From Sporothrix humicola (Eukaryota; Ascomycota; Sordariomycetes; Ophiostomatales; Ophiostomataceae), in assembly GCA_021396245.1 (NCBI GenBank), contig WNYE01000126.1, positions 19,103 through 83,102 of the forward strand: DNA of 64,000 nt, in the 5' to 3' direction. Positions 54,064 through 64,000 of the stretch are shown here, piece after piece. Numbering within the stretch: position 1 is the stretch's first letter; the number at the start of each line of letters is the position of its first letter. The notes under the pieces were generated by a model that was not told where the DNA came from, ran no database searches, and saw only the letters and a list, made by a program, of their open reading frames with translations. The position numbers were made by a program, and so were the translations under genes.

Positions 54064-56271
54064 TCAAGTAAAGTCGTACACCAGCAGGCTTTCTCCGCCG
54101 GTCCGTGACTCTTTCAAAACAATAACCATCTCATCATCAAATCCAACCCAATTGCGCCGTTCGTCTCGGTCATAAAAATCCAGCTCTTTGTTGTCGCTGT
54201 TGCTCCTATGCCGCCCCGGACCATCCTTATTTAATTCGGGTGTCGCATTCGGTTTTATAGCCACGCTGTGTCCACGTTCAGCAGCCGGCCTTCCTTCGAG
54301 CTCCCACACGCGCATTTCATCACCATGTATGCTGACTGAAACGGCCTTGCCACGCGTAGTTATTTCAGCATCGCTAATTCCTGAGGTATGTCCCCACAGG
54401 CGAGTTCCGGGTGAGATATCCAGAGTTGAGGCATTGGATGTGCAGAGGTGGAGTATTAATGTGTTGTCAGGCATGGTCGCCAAAAGGTAGGGATGACTGT
54501 AGCGGAGAGTAGTTGGGCCCCCGTCAGTTCGACTTCGGGGTCTACCCTGTCCATCTTGGCGTATCTGCTGGCCCGTAGGAGAAGGTTGCCGCTGTGCTTC
54601 TACCGAAGCCACCCCCCGTGGCATTTCGTACGGTGTATCGAGACGGGACGAACGGGAAGACGGAAGCGTCGACCCTCGTGTTATCGTGTGTGCAGGCGGT
54701 GATGTATGTCCGCCTGCACTGATAGGAGGTGTGCTGGCTAGACGTGTTGCGATAACAGTGGGTGAACCCAGTCCACTGCAGCCTGCCTCCCCGTTACCTT
54801 CGCCCGGCCTGCCAGCCTGTATATGTAGGTCTTGGATCCCAATTGACCAGCCTTGGCGGGTGGAGAAAGTGTAGGCAATAGATGCAATAGTCACCGAAGT
54901 CAGTTTACGGATCGAAAGCGCAAGAGGGGGTTGGGATGAATGAGACCGAAGCGAAGTCAAGAGATGCGGTGCATCAAGTCCAGATTGTCTGGGTGTATCG
55001 GACAGCTCACGCAAGAGATGCTCCGTTTGCCGTTTTTGACCAGCCCCAAATGCATATAAAGATATGAGACCGGAGTCGGTTGCTGAGAGCACGTATGGAT
55101 GTGAATAGGCGATACCTTGCAGTGGGCCACTACTCGAAGGCGCATGAGAGAACCGCCGAACCAGCGATTGCCGGGCGAGGTCGTATTGCCATATGTCGAA
55201 CGCTCCATCGTGGAGCCCAACCGCAATGTCTAGGGAATAAACGCCCGTATCTACGGCCAGAGACGTCGGGGTAAAATGCACAGCGGCATCTGGGTAGCCA
55301 CCCCCAGTTTCCCTGCAGCTCCTGTCACCATCTTGGTCGCTAGGGATGGTCGTTTTGTCCTTCTCCCTTCCCGTCGCGGACGCATACACCTCCAGCAAAG
55401 AAAGGTCTGCCATGGCGATCATACTGCGTGTTTTAAGCTCCCAAACACACAGGCCTCGTGTCCGGTCAACGGTAACGGCAAAACCATCGACCACCTTGAC
55501 TAGGACACGACGAGGGTCTTTGCCGTCCTTTCCAATGGGCACACCGTCTCCATCAAAGTTAGCCGGCGCGAGCATATTGGCATGACCAGCTCTCTGGTCG
55601 AGACGCAATTCTTCCACGGCACATTTCCCTCTTGCCCAATTGGATCGGAGTTTAAACTGCTGCTTCCAGCTATGTGTCCTGCTTCTCGTAGCATGTGTAT
55701 AGCTACTTGAACCTGGCTCTCTCGCACTAGACCATCGTATGCTTCGTTCTGGCTGTAACATTGTGAAGACATCTTCGCCAGCCAGGAAGGGCCCTCGAGT
55801 AGCAACGCCAGTCGATGTCCTTGCCGAACCTGTCGAGGATCCGCCTCGAATCCCTGGGAATCGCATGGCGCGAGGAAGAACAAATCGCTCATAATAGATC
55901 GCCTTCCACAGCTGCGAATCGTCGGCAAGGCGGTGAAATCGGCGCGAAACGGGGGTCAACGAGAGAAGGTCTTCCATGGGGAGGTTGCGGAGAATGCGGA
56001 TAAGCAGCTCATCTGAGAGCGGCGAAAGAAAATCTGTTCTCGAGAGCTTCGTGCGGCCCGTTCGGGCGACAAGCAAGCTGTCGTGCCCGTCTGTGGCTGC
56101 GCTTCCAGCCAGCGGTATCGCGCTTGCCTTCGGCCGTTTGGTTGGTGGCGTGTTTGCATCTTGTTGTTTTATCACGTCGGTCGCCTGGTCGTTTGCTTGG
56201 CCTTCGTTACCAGCATCTTGCAGGCCATAATCTTTTCGAAAATCATCATGACTTCGCTTCGCACCCGCCAT
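54064..56271 (-). CDS. F-box protein with beta-propeller-like C-terminal region
   Basis: A 735-residue intronless gene. A basic, low-complexity N-terminus with a PTKRPK nuclear-localisation-like motif is followed by a clear F-box at about 82-128 (LSPLSDELLIRILRNLPMEDLL, SLTPVSRRFHRLADDSQLWKAIYYERF). The remainder shows weak WD-type blades (GFAVTVDRTRGLCVWELKTR, DIAVGLHDGAFDIWQYDL, KAVSVSIHGDEMRVWELEG) separated by disordered inserts. It should be a substrate adaptor of an SCF ubiquitin ligase; the target is unknown. The ATG at 56271 (MAGAKRSHDD) was chosen; an 11-codon upstream opening has no ATG. It has no resemblance to the other F-box protein at 8760 beyond the F-box. Confidence 0.85.
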   Translation of the reverse strand: MAGAKRSHDDFRKDYGLQDAGNEGQANDQATDVIKQQDANTPPTKRPKASAIPLAGSAATDGHDSLLVARTGRTKLSRTDFLSPLSDELLIRILRNLPMEDLLSLTPVSRRFHRLADDSQLWKAIYYERFVLPRAMRFPGIRGGSSTGSARTSTGVATRGPFLAGEDVFTMLQPERSIRWSSAREPGSSSYTHATRSRTHSWKQQFKLRSNWARGKCAVEELRLDQRAGHANMLAPANFDGDGVPIGKDGKDPRRVLVKVVDGFAVTVDRTRGLCVWELKTRSMIAMADLSLLEVYASATGREKDKTTIPSDQDGDRSCRETGGGYPDAAVHFTPTSLAVDTGVYSLDIAVGLHDGAFDIWQYDLARQSLVRRFSHAPSSSGPLQGIAYSHPYVLSATDSGLISLYAFGAGQKRQTEHLLRELSDTPRQSGLDAPHLLTSLRSHSSQPPLALSIRKLTSVTIASIAYTFSTRQGWSIGIQDLHIQAGRPGEGNGEAGCSGLGSPTVIATRLASTPPISAGGHTSPPAHTITRGSTLPSSRSSRLDTPYEMPRGVASVEAQRQPSPTGQQIRQDGQGRPRSRTDGGPTTLRYSHPYLLATMPDNTLILHLCTSNASTLDISPGTRLWGHTSGISDAEITTRGKAVSVSIHGDEMRVWELEGRPAAERGHSVAIKPNATPELNKDGPGRHRSNSDNKELDFYDRDERRNWVGFDDEMVIVLKESRTGGESLLVYDFT

Positions 56272-56950
56272 GCTGGAAGATGCCGGCACAAAGTATGTCT
56301 GCAATTATGATGGTCGGTTCGTGCATCCCCAGTTTTGATCCATATCGGCGCCTCTTTTCGTTAAACTAGCAATGGGTGGCGAGGCTGCAATGAAAGACAG
56401 AACAGAGATAGAGATTAAACCCTGGGCGAATTCTAAAGATTGTTGGTAATTATCCACCAGCCAGTCGCACTAGTAGTAAGCCACTACCATCAAAGAGACC
56501 AGTCCCCAATCGAGCCAATTAAGGTAACTACGTCGTGTGCGTATTTGTGCCAACTGTTTTTTTTTTTGCCAAATATGTCTTATTCGTACTGTTACCGACA
56601 GCATTTAAACACCTGCTCAGGAACCGCCACAGGCCTACTTCATGATAAGATATGTCAATCCAGCAATTGGCTGTTTCTTTATGCTTGGTCGATTAATAGA
56701 TGCCGCGTCAATGCCACAATCAATAAAAATACGCATGGGTCTTTTCGTGGCCGTATTTGACGCGCGCAATGGTATGACGGTCTTTTTATTCCTAAAAAAC
56801 TTTAAAAAAAAATATTGTATTTATGCTTGGAAGCAGCCTGTCCACAAGTTCACCACTCCCAAACGAAGTGGAATAGTCACAGGCTGAAAAAGAAACCCGA
56901 ATCTGCCACATGCCGGTCGCCATCCCCCCGTCAATTCCAATCGTGCCCAA
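56272..56950. other. Intergenic: F-box gene promoter and complex I gene 3' side
   Basis: About 680 bp with no gene. T/A runs near 56559-56568 and 56798-56822; the latter probably belongs to the 3' region of the downstream-oriented complex I gene. Confidence 0.5.
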
Positions 56951-57827
56951 CTATTTCCCAGCGCGCTCAGCCTCCAGCTCACGCTCAGCCTGTTGGTAGT
57001 ACTTGGCTGTGTCGACACCATGCTGGTTATGGTTGACAAAGTTGAACCACGGTACCACGTGCATAAACAGTGCTGAGTACCGGGACTGCCGTGCTGCAAC
57101 GCCCTGCATGTTCGCAGACAGCCGGCTCTCGCCGTAAAGAGGCTCACCAGCCTTTACCTTGTCTACCATTTCGCGCATGTCCATGTCGACTTCACGCGCG
57201 TTCTCTGACATGCCATAAAACCGTACTGTGGTTGCCAGAGAGATTAGTTCATGTCCCAACAAAGGAGCTGTCCCTGGCAAGATATCAAATGCCAGATGCA
57301 TGCAATTAGGTGGCAGGATCTAGAAAGGGAGGAAGGGTTCTCACAGCAGGAGCGTTGGTAGAAGTAGAGAAAACCACCAGCTAGGCCAAGAAAGCCACCC
57401 AGTCTCATGGCCTGTGCAAATCCGCCTTTGCCAACATAGGATGGTGCAAATCTCTCCATGGTCAAGAGCAGGCCAGGCCCTGCTGCCGCGGCCACAGCGC
57501 CGTGTGCATAATCGGATGGCCGAGCATACCGCATCACCCGCTTAAAGTGCCTGGATAAGGACGCGTAAGTCAGCAATGGAACGCAAGACTGGAAGGGGTC
57601 TCCCGATGAGAATGGAGCTTCTGTATATTCCACGGTTTTGCAAAAAGAACGGCCGGGGGTTGTCGAGAGGCTGGTCTTACGGGTCATTGTCGATGAGCTG
57701 TTGCGAATGGTCACCGAGCTGTCAGTATCGATTCACAAAGGGCCGCAGCGGAAGGGGAACACGGGCTCACGGGATAGTCGGTCTGAACCACCCTGCTAGG
57801 GATGTATGTCGGAGTTGCGTTCGCCAT
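56951..57827 (-). CDS. nuo-21: NADH:ubiquinone oxidoreductase (complex I) 21-kDa subunit
   Basis: Four reverse-strand exons, 57771-57827, 57681-57697 (17 nt), 57345-57550 and 56951-57225, give 184 residues; introns are 73, 130 and 119 nt. Splicing rebuilds the fungal family sequence: MANATPTYIPSRVVQTDYP, LIDNDPHFKRVMRYARPSDY, then RFAPSYVGKGGFAQAMRLGG, SCLRFYGMSENAREVDMDM and WFNFVNHNQHGVDTAKYY. The central hydrophobic segments fit a membrane-arm accessory subunit of mitochondrial complex I in filamentous fungi, with an N-terminal and a C-terminal 21-kDa-subunit domain. Length is as expected for the family. It is divergent from csm3. Confidence 0.93.
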
Positions 57828-58345
57828 TGTGTACACGAGTAACGCCGTGATGCGATGCACTCTGAACTGGGCTCTATCGATTCCATCGTGGAACTTTCTC
57901 GGGAAAGGAAAAGCTAGCCGGGCATTGGTGCCTCAGGCGTTAACATTGAGAATAAGCTATTTTTTCTTTGCGTAAAAATAACTCGATAAATAGCGTAACC
58001 GGCCAATGAGAGCCCGTCAAATGTCAGTTGATTAGTCAACTCGAGTCCTACCTTTCGAGAGAAACTGCCCCGCAAAATGTTGGAGGTAAACTAGTACTCT
58101 AGTAAGTATTACAACGTATGAGGAGAACGAGACACTGTCTGAGGCGGCATTGATTAATTCACTTAAGTGGAAAGGGGAAGACGCGCCTGTGAGACGCGTC
58201 CGTGGTCCACAGCCTATTTCATCGTTCAACACAACTCTCCTTCGAGCAAGGTCAGTCCTTTGAGGACGTCAAGATTTACACATTGTCATTTATTGACGAT
58301 TTACGTGATTCCATCAATACCAAACCCCACGAACCCAGCACCAAA
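57828..58345. promoter_or_regulatory. Divergent promoter between nuo-21 and csm3
   Basis: 518 bp between two starts. It contains a perfect MluI cell-cycle box ACGCGT at 58194-58199, 147 bp before the csm3 ATG, plus a near match (ACGCGC at 58181-58186). No gene lies in the interval; the opening in frame with csm3 from 58202 is leader. Confidence 0.6.
58194..58199. promoter_or_regulatory. MCB-type element ACGCGT
   Basis: The core site of the MBF (Mbp1/Swi6-type) G1/S regulator, placed upstream of a replication-fork protein gene. Motif and position evidence only. Confidence 0.45.
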
Positions 58346-59382
58346 ATGGCCACGGCGAACGCAAAACGGCCACTACAACAGGCCTCGGGGTCATATAACG
58401 ACTACATCCCAGACGACTTCGCAGATTTTGGTGACCTGTTCACAGATGACGAACAATCCGGGGCAAGATCCAAGTCTGCGAAGACTCAGCAATCAAAGGC
58501 TGACGGCACGGCTGGACTTGGAATCGATGAGGAAGTCTCTGTCAAGAAACGGGCTAGGGAACCCCGCGTAAAACTCGACGAATCCCGGTATGTTCAAACA
58601 CCATGCATCGCCAATTCTCCCTCTTCTTTGGAAGCCATACTAATGCAATGTTATGCACAGACTGCTTTCTGCCAAAGGAATCCTGGCTTTACGCAGCCAG
58701 GCGCGCGTGTTGAAGCTGAAGGGCAGAGGGCACGAAGTGAGTGGTCGCCGATTTTAAACCCAACCCGATTTACGATTTCTTCCCTTGACAAATTTCAACG
58801 GCGGGAAAATGCTGACCACAATCTTTGTAGTTCTCCGATGCCTCAAGATTACTTTCCATGTACCAATTATGGCTCGACGACCTGTTTCCGAAGGCACGAT
58901 TCGTCGATGCACTAGCGATGGTGGAAAAAGAGGGCCACAAATCCAGCATGCACAAAATCCGTATGGAGTGGATAAACGAAGCAAAACCTAGAGATCTACA
59001 AGATAACGACGATGAATCAGGGTTAGCCTTCAATGAACAGTCTGGAGAGCCTGAAGAGATACGACACCTCCAGCCGGAGCAGCAACAATTGGAATCCGAA
59101 AATGCAGGCGGCTTGGGTTTGGACTCGGTTCCAGATGAATTATTCAGAAAAGAAGACCTTTATGACGCGTCGCTACCAGCAGCAACACACCCCTCACAGA
59201 TACAGAGCAAGGGGAACGTGGACACTGGACAGGTACCGGACGAGAGCGAACTTGATTCGCTCATGGCTGAGGCGATGGAGGTCCATGGACCAGAAGAGCA
59301 ACTCCCGCCACCAAGACCAGCGCTGGAAGAGGATTTTGATGATTTAGAGGCGCTAATCGCAGAGGCAGAAACTGCGACATGA
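58346..59382 (+). CDS. csm3: Replication fork protection complex subunit Csm3/Swi3
   Basis: Three exons, 58346-58587, 58661-58736 and 58831-59382, give 289 residues. Introns are 73 nt (GTATGT...CACAG) and 94 nt (GTGAGT...TGTAG). Splicing assembles the Swi3 domain at about 76-165: ESRLLSAKGILALRSQARVL, KLKGRGHE, then FSDASRLLSMYQLWLDDLFP, KARFVDALAMVEKEGH and MHKIRMEWINE. The N-terminal acidic stretch (DDFADFGDLFTDDE) and the C-terminal acidic tail are usual for the family. Csm3/Swi3 pairs with Tof1/Swi1 to stabilise stalled forks and mediate the S-phase checkpoint in the nucleus. An MCB box in the promoter fits S-phase expression. SKI2 follows 355 bp downstream on the same strand. Confidence 0.93.
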
Positions 59383-59737
59383 ATCGTGTATCTTCAAACG
59401 TCCAAATAGGATTTAGGGCATCATTGCGAAATCAAATCATGGTAACAAGCGAATATCGGGTTAATATTATTATGCGACTGGACGATCGATCATTAAACGA
59501 GCGCGCTTGTCACTTCGTCGTGGTCGCTTTCTCTTGTAGAAATGTCGTCAAATACGGAGCGTTCTCTACTCCGTATAACTACGACGTACCTACTCCGTAT
59601 ATTAAATATGCTTTATTAGTACCAAGACAAACCCACATCTGTGCTACCCCACTATTTGCTTCGCAAAGATCAAAGCTAGCCAAGCTGTCGCCTTACCGAG
59701 AGCAGCCTCCTACTTCACCAATTAAAAGCAACACAAA
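59383..59737. promoter_or_regulatory. csm3 3' region and SKI2 promoter
   Basis: 355 bp without a gene. Two perfect TACTCCGTA words at 59567-59575 and 59591-59599, 24 bp apart, plus a related inverted ATACGGAG at 59552-59559, cluster in the centre. Confidence 0.5.
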
Positions 59738-62700
59738 ATGGAAGCGATACACCGCCGGGCTGCAGACACAGCTTTTAAGAGCATAGACGGTCTTCTTTTT
59801 ACACGCCGGCCCAAGAGGCGTCGCCCCTTGAGTGCAGCCGAGCGGAAGAACCAGCTGGAGACGGTGTTTCTGCAGCCGCCAACGGAAGTCCCGCCGAAAC
59901 TTGTTGAGAAAACTCAACAGTACGTCCTTCCCTATCCAATGCCACCGTGCTCAAACCAACCTCAAACTACCGTTCACTGGCTGACACAGCTGCTAGGCGC
60001 TGGGATTTTCAGGTTGATAAATCGCTCCTCTTTGAGATCGACTCCCCGGACGCCGGTACCCAGACATTGTTCTTTCGAGGGGGGCGAAACTTTCAGATCG
60101 TTGCCTATGAAGAAGTTGCAGCGCCGAGGGATGCGAGCAACGACGATGACAAGGTCTTGAGTTCCACCGATGGCCTTGGCCAAAGCTATGCCGCCGCCGC
60201 CGCCGCCGCCTCCGACGCAGAAGAACAATGGCTTCGACAGTCCATTCTCTCCAGGAAAAACAGCAGCCCCAGTGCTTCTGGGCTGCAGAGGATTGTTCAG
60301 GCAGGCACGAGTGGTCTACTGGAGACAGCACCGGGCTTGCAGCGTGGCATCCGGTTTTCGAGCGAACGGGCGAAAGCGAAGACGAAACTCGGACAGTCGC
60401 CTACGCATGCCACAGAAACAGCAAATGTGGTGGAAGGCGATCTTAAGCAATCAGCAGCGGACGATACCCCAGCAGCATCTGTTACCAGAGGCTCCCATGA
60501 ATCGGGCAGCGAGACGCGCGTCGATGATGACATTGCTGACGATGGCGACAGCGTCAATGGTGCCAAGTTCGACACAGATGTGGACGAGCTTCTGCCTGTC
60601 GAATTTCCGTCGTTACGGTCAAAGGAGCCCCTTGGTTCCAGGGCGGCGAAGAAGTCCCGTAGGGAGTGGGCACATATGGTGGACCTCGAGGCCGAATCGT
60701 CAAACTTTCGCAGTCTCATTCCTGGAGAAATGGCGCGCGAGTGGCCCTTCGAGCTGGATGCCTTTCAAAAAGAAGCAATCTACCATTTGGAGTCCGGCGA
60801 CTCCGTTTTTGTCGCTGCACATACTTCCGCCGGCAAAACAGTAGTGGCCGAGTACGCTATTGCCCTGGCCCAGAAGCATCAGACAAAGGCCATTTACACG
60901 TCTCCCATCAAAGCCCTAAGCAACCAAAAGTTCCGGGACTTCAAGAACACCTTTGACGATGTCGGCATTCTCACCGGCGATGTGCAGATCAACCAAGAGG
61001 CCAAGTGTCTCATCATGACAACAGAAATATTGCGAAGCAAGCTGTATAGCCAGTCGGATCTGCTGCGAGAGGTAGAATTTGTTGTTTTTGACGAGGTCCA
61101 CTATGTCAGCGACTCAGAACGCGGTGTGGTATGGGAGGAAGTCATCATCATGCTTCCTGAGCATGTTTCCCTGATCCTGTTATCGGCTACCGTGCCGAAT
61201 ACGTACGAGTTCGCGTCTTGGGTTGGGCGCACAAAGAAACGGGACGTGTATGTCATCAATACCCCGAAGCGGCCTGTTCCCCTCGAACACTACCTTTGGA
61301 GCGGAAAGACGGTCCAGAAAATTGTTGATTCGGACAGAAAATGGCTTGAAAAGGGATATCGAGATGCAAAGTTGATCGCCTCAGGTGAGTCGACAACGAA
61401 CAGTAGCGGCGCCAGCAATCGTGGCGGTACCAGTTCGGGCCGCGGCGTCCCTGTACGCGGTGGACACAACCAACAACGGGGAGGTGGGGGGCGTGGCGGT
61501 CGCGGCGGGAACGCACGAGGGGGCGGGAACGGGCCGGCACGGGCTTCTCACAATCCCGGGCACATGGGCCGGGCCGGCCGGGCAACTGGCGGCTCATCCA
61601 TTGCCCAGGAAAAAACACTATGGTCTGATGTTGTCCGGTACCTTCGCAAGTCTTCGTTGTTGCCGGCCTGCATTTTTGTCTTCTCTCGAGCGCGGTGCGA
61701 GGAGTACGCAATGTCTCTAAGCAATATCGATTTCTGTGACGCAGGAGAAAAGACACGCATCCATTCCATATATTCCAAGTCCATTGCTCGCCTAGCAAAG
61801 GAGGATCAGGAGCTGCCCCAGATAACGCGGCTACGTGACATGGCAATAAGGGGCATTGCTGTTCACCACGGCGGACTGCTTCCCATCGTGAAGGAGATTG
61901 TCGAGTTGTTGTTTGCACAGTCGCTAGTTAAGGTCCTCTTTGCTACGGAAACATTTGCTGTCGGGCTGAACTTACCTACACGCACGGTCGTGTTTTCTGA
62001 CCACCGCAAATTCGATGGTACGAGGCGCCGCATTCTTTCACCGGGCGAGTACACCCAGATGGCTGGCCGCGCTGGCCGGCGTGGTTTGGACACTGTTGGC
62101 ACAGCGATTATCGTGCCAACCAGCGAAAACCGCGATGTCCCTGCGTCTGAGACACTCAAAGGCCTGATTCTGGGCCAGCCCACGCGCCTGACATCGCAGT
62201 TCCGATTGACTTACAACATGATTCTCAGTCTCCATCGTGTCGAAACATTAAAGGTAGAGGACATGATGAAACGTTCTTTTTCTGAGCATGCGACACAAAA
62301 CGGACGCTCCGCGCATGAGGAAAAAATTCGTACCCTAGAAGAGAAACTGGCAGCACAGGTCCATTCTCGTGAACCTTGTGCCGTCTGTGGAGATACGATG
62401 GGTGCTTGCCATCTTGCGGCAGAAATGTTCCGCCAAGATACGGCACAGATGTACCGGAGGCTTTTCAAAGCTCCTGGGATCGGGCCCTCTCTCTACTGTC
62501 AAGGTCGTATCCTGGCATTTGTCAACGAACAGGGTGTGCACGCAGTTGGAGTTGTTGCAGAAGACCTGCCAAAGTCAACTGTGGAAAACAACACATTGTC
62601 CTTGAACATTGTCGAGATACAGCCGCCAAGAACTGCGTCGGATGAGACAGACAAAATTGCTTTTGTCCCAGCCCTCCGTGGCTTTAGACGGCCGGCAATT

Positions 62701-63837
62701 CCACAAAATACATCCAAATTGCAACTCCGCAGGGTGCAGGTGCCATTGGATAAGGTTGAGTGCCTCTCGGGTATTGTGATGGCGGTTGGACGCCGGCCTG
62801 GTGATCTTTTGACAGACATTGAATCCCAGGTTAGTGTGCTAGACATGTCTTGGTCTTCAGCCATTTGGGACGAGGCAAACCTGGACAAGGTCCGGGATGT
62901 TGACGTAGTTTGGTACATTGACGATCGCCTGGCTAAGGCGGGCGTGGTGTCAGGTTCTCCTGCACTCTCTTGTCCTGATTTTGTCGAGCATGTAAGTCCC
63001 ATTGTTGTGTCTTTTATTTCAGGGGGGGGGGGTCAATAATCTTCCTCTTCTCACTTCCACTTCTTACATCTTCGTCGCCGTCGCCATGTCGGCGGCCCAT
63101 CCTCCAGCCTGTCTCTTCTTTGGTTCTTGTATTTTAACAATGCCCAGTACGCGTCGCGCCACGACGAATGGTTAACACGGGATACGTTAGCTGGCATGCG
63201 GAGAGATATCGACGACTCAAATCTCGCGCTCCTGCCAGAGTACGAAAACCGTATTGCGGTGTTGAAACATCTCGGCTTTGTCAATGACAGCTCTGTCGTC
63301 CTCCTCAAAGGCCGAGTGGCATGCGAGATACGCACGGCGGATGAGCTGGTGCTGACCGAGGTGATCCTCAACAATCTTTTGGCCGGTCTAGAGCCGGCCG
63401 AGATTGCTTCCTTACTGTCTATTTTCGTTTATCAAGGAAAAGACGACCAGGATTTGGAGACGGCGCCATTCATCTCCAACGGATTGTCAAAGGGCCTGGC
63501 GGAAGTCTATCGTATTTGGAAAGACGTCATCCGCACGCAAGAGCAGTTTCACGTTATTTCTGCTGGCGATGATACAGAACGGTCGTCAAAACTACATTTT
63601 GGTCTCATGGAAGTTGTCTTTGAATGGGCCAGTGGTAGCCCATTTAAGACCATTGCCGGCATGACGACGGAGCAGGAAGGCACCATTGTTCGCACGATCA
63701 CGCGTCTTGAGGAGACATGTCGTGAAGTGAGAAATATCGGGCGGATCATTGGTGACACGACCCTGGAAACAAAGATGAACGGTGTCAAGGAAGCCATTAT
63801 GCGGAACATCACAACTGTTCCTAGTCTGTATCTGTAG
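59738..63837 (+). CDS. SKI2: SKI2 RNA helicase (Ski complex, exosome cofactor)
   Basis: Three exons, 59738-59919, 59997-62991 and 63148-63837, give 1288 residues. Introns are 77 nt (GTACGT...CTGCTAG) and 156 nt (GTAAGT...CCCAG); the first joins EKTQQ to RWDFQVDKSLLFEID, the second CPDFVEH to YASRHDEWL. Motifs: Q-motif FELDAFQKEAI, Walker A AHTSAGKT (Lys341), DEVH at 426-429, SAT, an RGG/Gly-rich insert between the RecA domains (about 525-575), NLPTRTVVF, and QMAGRAGRRG (748-757). The arch-type insertion and C-terminal DSHCT-like domain follow (VVFEWASGSPFKTI). Ski2 unwinds mRNA and feeds it to the cytoplasmic exosome for 3'-5' decay. Length matches fungal Ski2. Confidence 0.94.
63022..63032. 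repeat. G11 homopolymer inside the last SKI2 intron
   Basis: Eleven consecutive G residues 31 nt into the second intron. Reading through the donor would extend the protein a few residues and end at about 63039. Confidence 0.85.
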
Positions 63838-63921
63838 AAGGCTGTTGAGGTTTTCTGTGTTTGTAGTGTGTTGATGACGATATTAGGCAAATTGATTAGG
63901 TCGACACACACATGCCAAAAA

Positions 63922-64000
<79 letters not shown>
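63838..64000. other. SKI2 3' region
   Basis: About 85 bp of ordinary 3' sequence followed by the terminal A run; no gene. Confidence 0.6.
63925..64000. repeat. A76 homopolymer reaching the window end
   Basis: Seventy-six consecutive A residues begin 88 nt after the SKI2 stop codon and continue to the edge. Far longer than any other homopolymer here; may be assembly filler, a sequencing artefact or a true poly(A) tract. Confidence 0.9.

Overview
The window is from the nuclear genome of a filamentous ascomycete (Pezizomycotina, most likely Sordariomycetes). The evidence is short spliceosomal introns (49-156 nt) with GTAAGT/GTGAGT/GTACGT-type donors and CTGAC/CTAAC branch sites, a Zn2Cys6 regulator, a BtgC-type cell-wall glucanase, fungal complex I and SKI2 subunits, and long pyrimidine-rich leaders. 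I cannot fix the order or genus from sequence alone. No tRNA, rRNA, CRISPR or intact transposon was recognised.

Layout. 1-7.3 kb: a betaine-aldehyde-dehydrogenase-type gene (running off the left edge) and a choline oxidase are divergent around a 1.9-kb shared promoter; a Zn2Cys6 regulator follows, then an unrecognised gene with GQAPA pentapeptide repeats. Together the two enzymes can convert choline to the osmolyte glycine betaine. 8.7-18.4 kb: an F-box protein with a nucleotidyltransferase-like motif, a BtgC-type GH17 glucanase behind a very long CT-rich leader, and a conserved acidic nuclear-type protein. 18.7-26.2 kb: a GRIP-domain golgin, a divergent lunapark-type ER-shaping protein, and an SREBP-type bHLH factor. 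28.7-37.4 kb: a secreted DOMON/CDH-type cytochrome, an acyl-protein-thioesterase-like hydrolase, an alpha-glucoside/hexose MFS transporter and a five-exon acetate (Ato/GPR1-FUN34-YaaH) transporter. 37.4-51.2 kb: a 13.8-kb interval with no gene I can support. 51.2-64 kb: a dense housekeeping block with a SWIRM protein, an F-box/propeller protein, complex I 21-kDa subunit, Csm3/Swi3 fork-protection protein and SKI2 helicase. The window ends in a 76-nt A run.

Genes were checked by reading splice junctions through conserved family motifs. Junctions are given for golgin, lunapark, Ato, nuo-21, csm3, SKI2, the Zn2Cys6 gene and the acidic protein. The least certain models are the GQAPA-repeat gene and the 5' end of the bHLH gene. 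The most interesting points are the choline-to-betaine cluster with its own regulator, the F-box/nucleotidyltransferase-like fusion, the orphan GQAPA gene, the cytochrome-only DOMON protein, the gene desert, and a plant-type (CCCTAAA)3 motif just upstream of the SWIRM gene.
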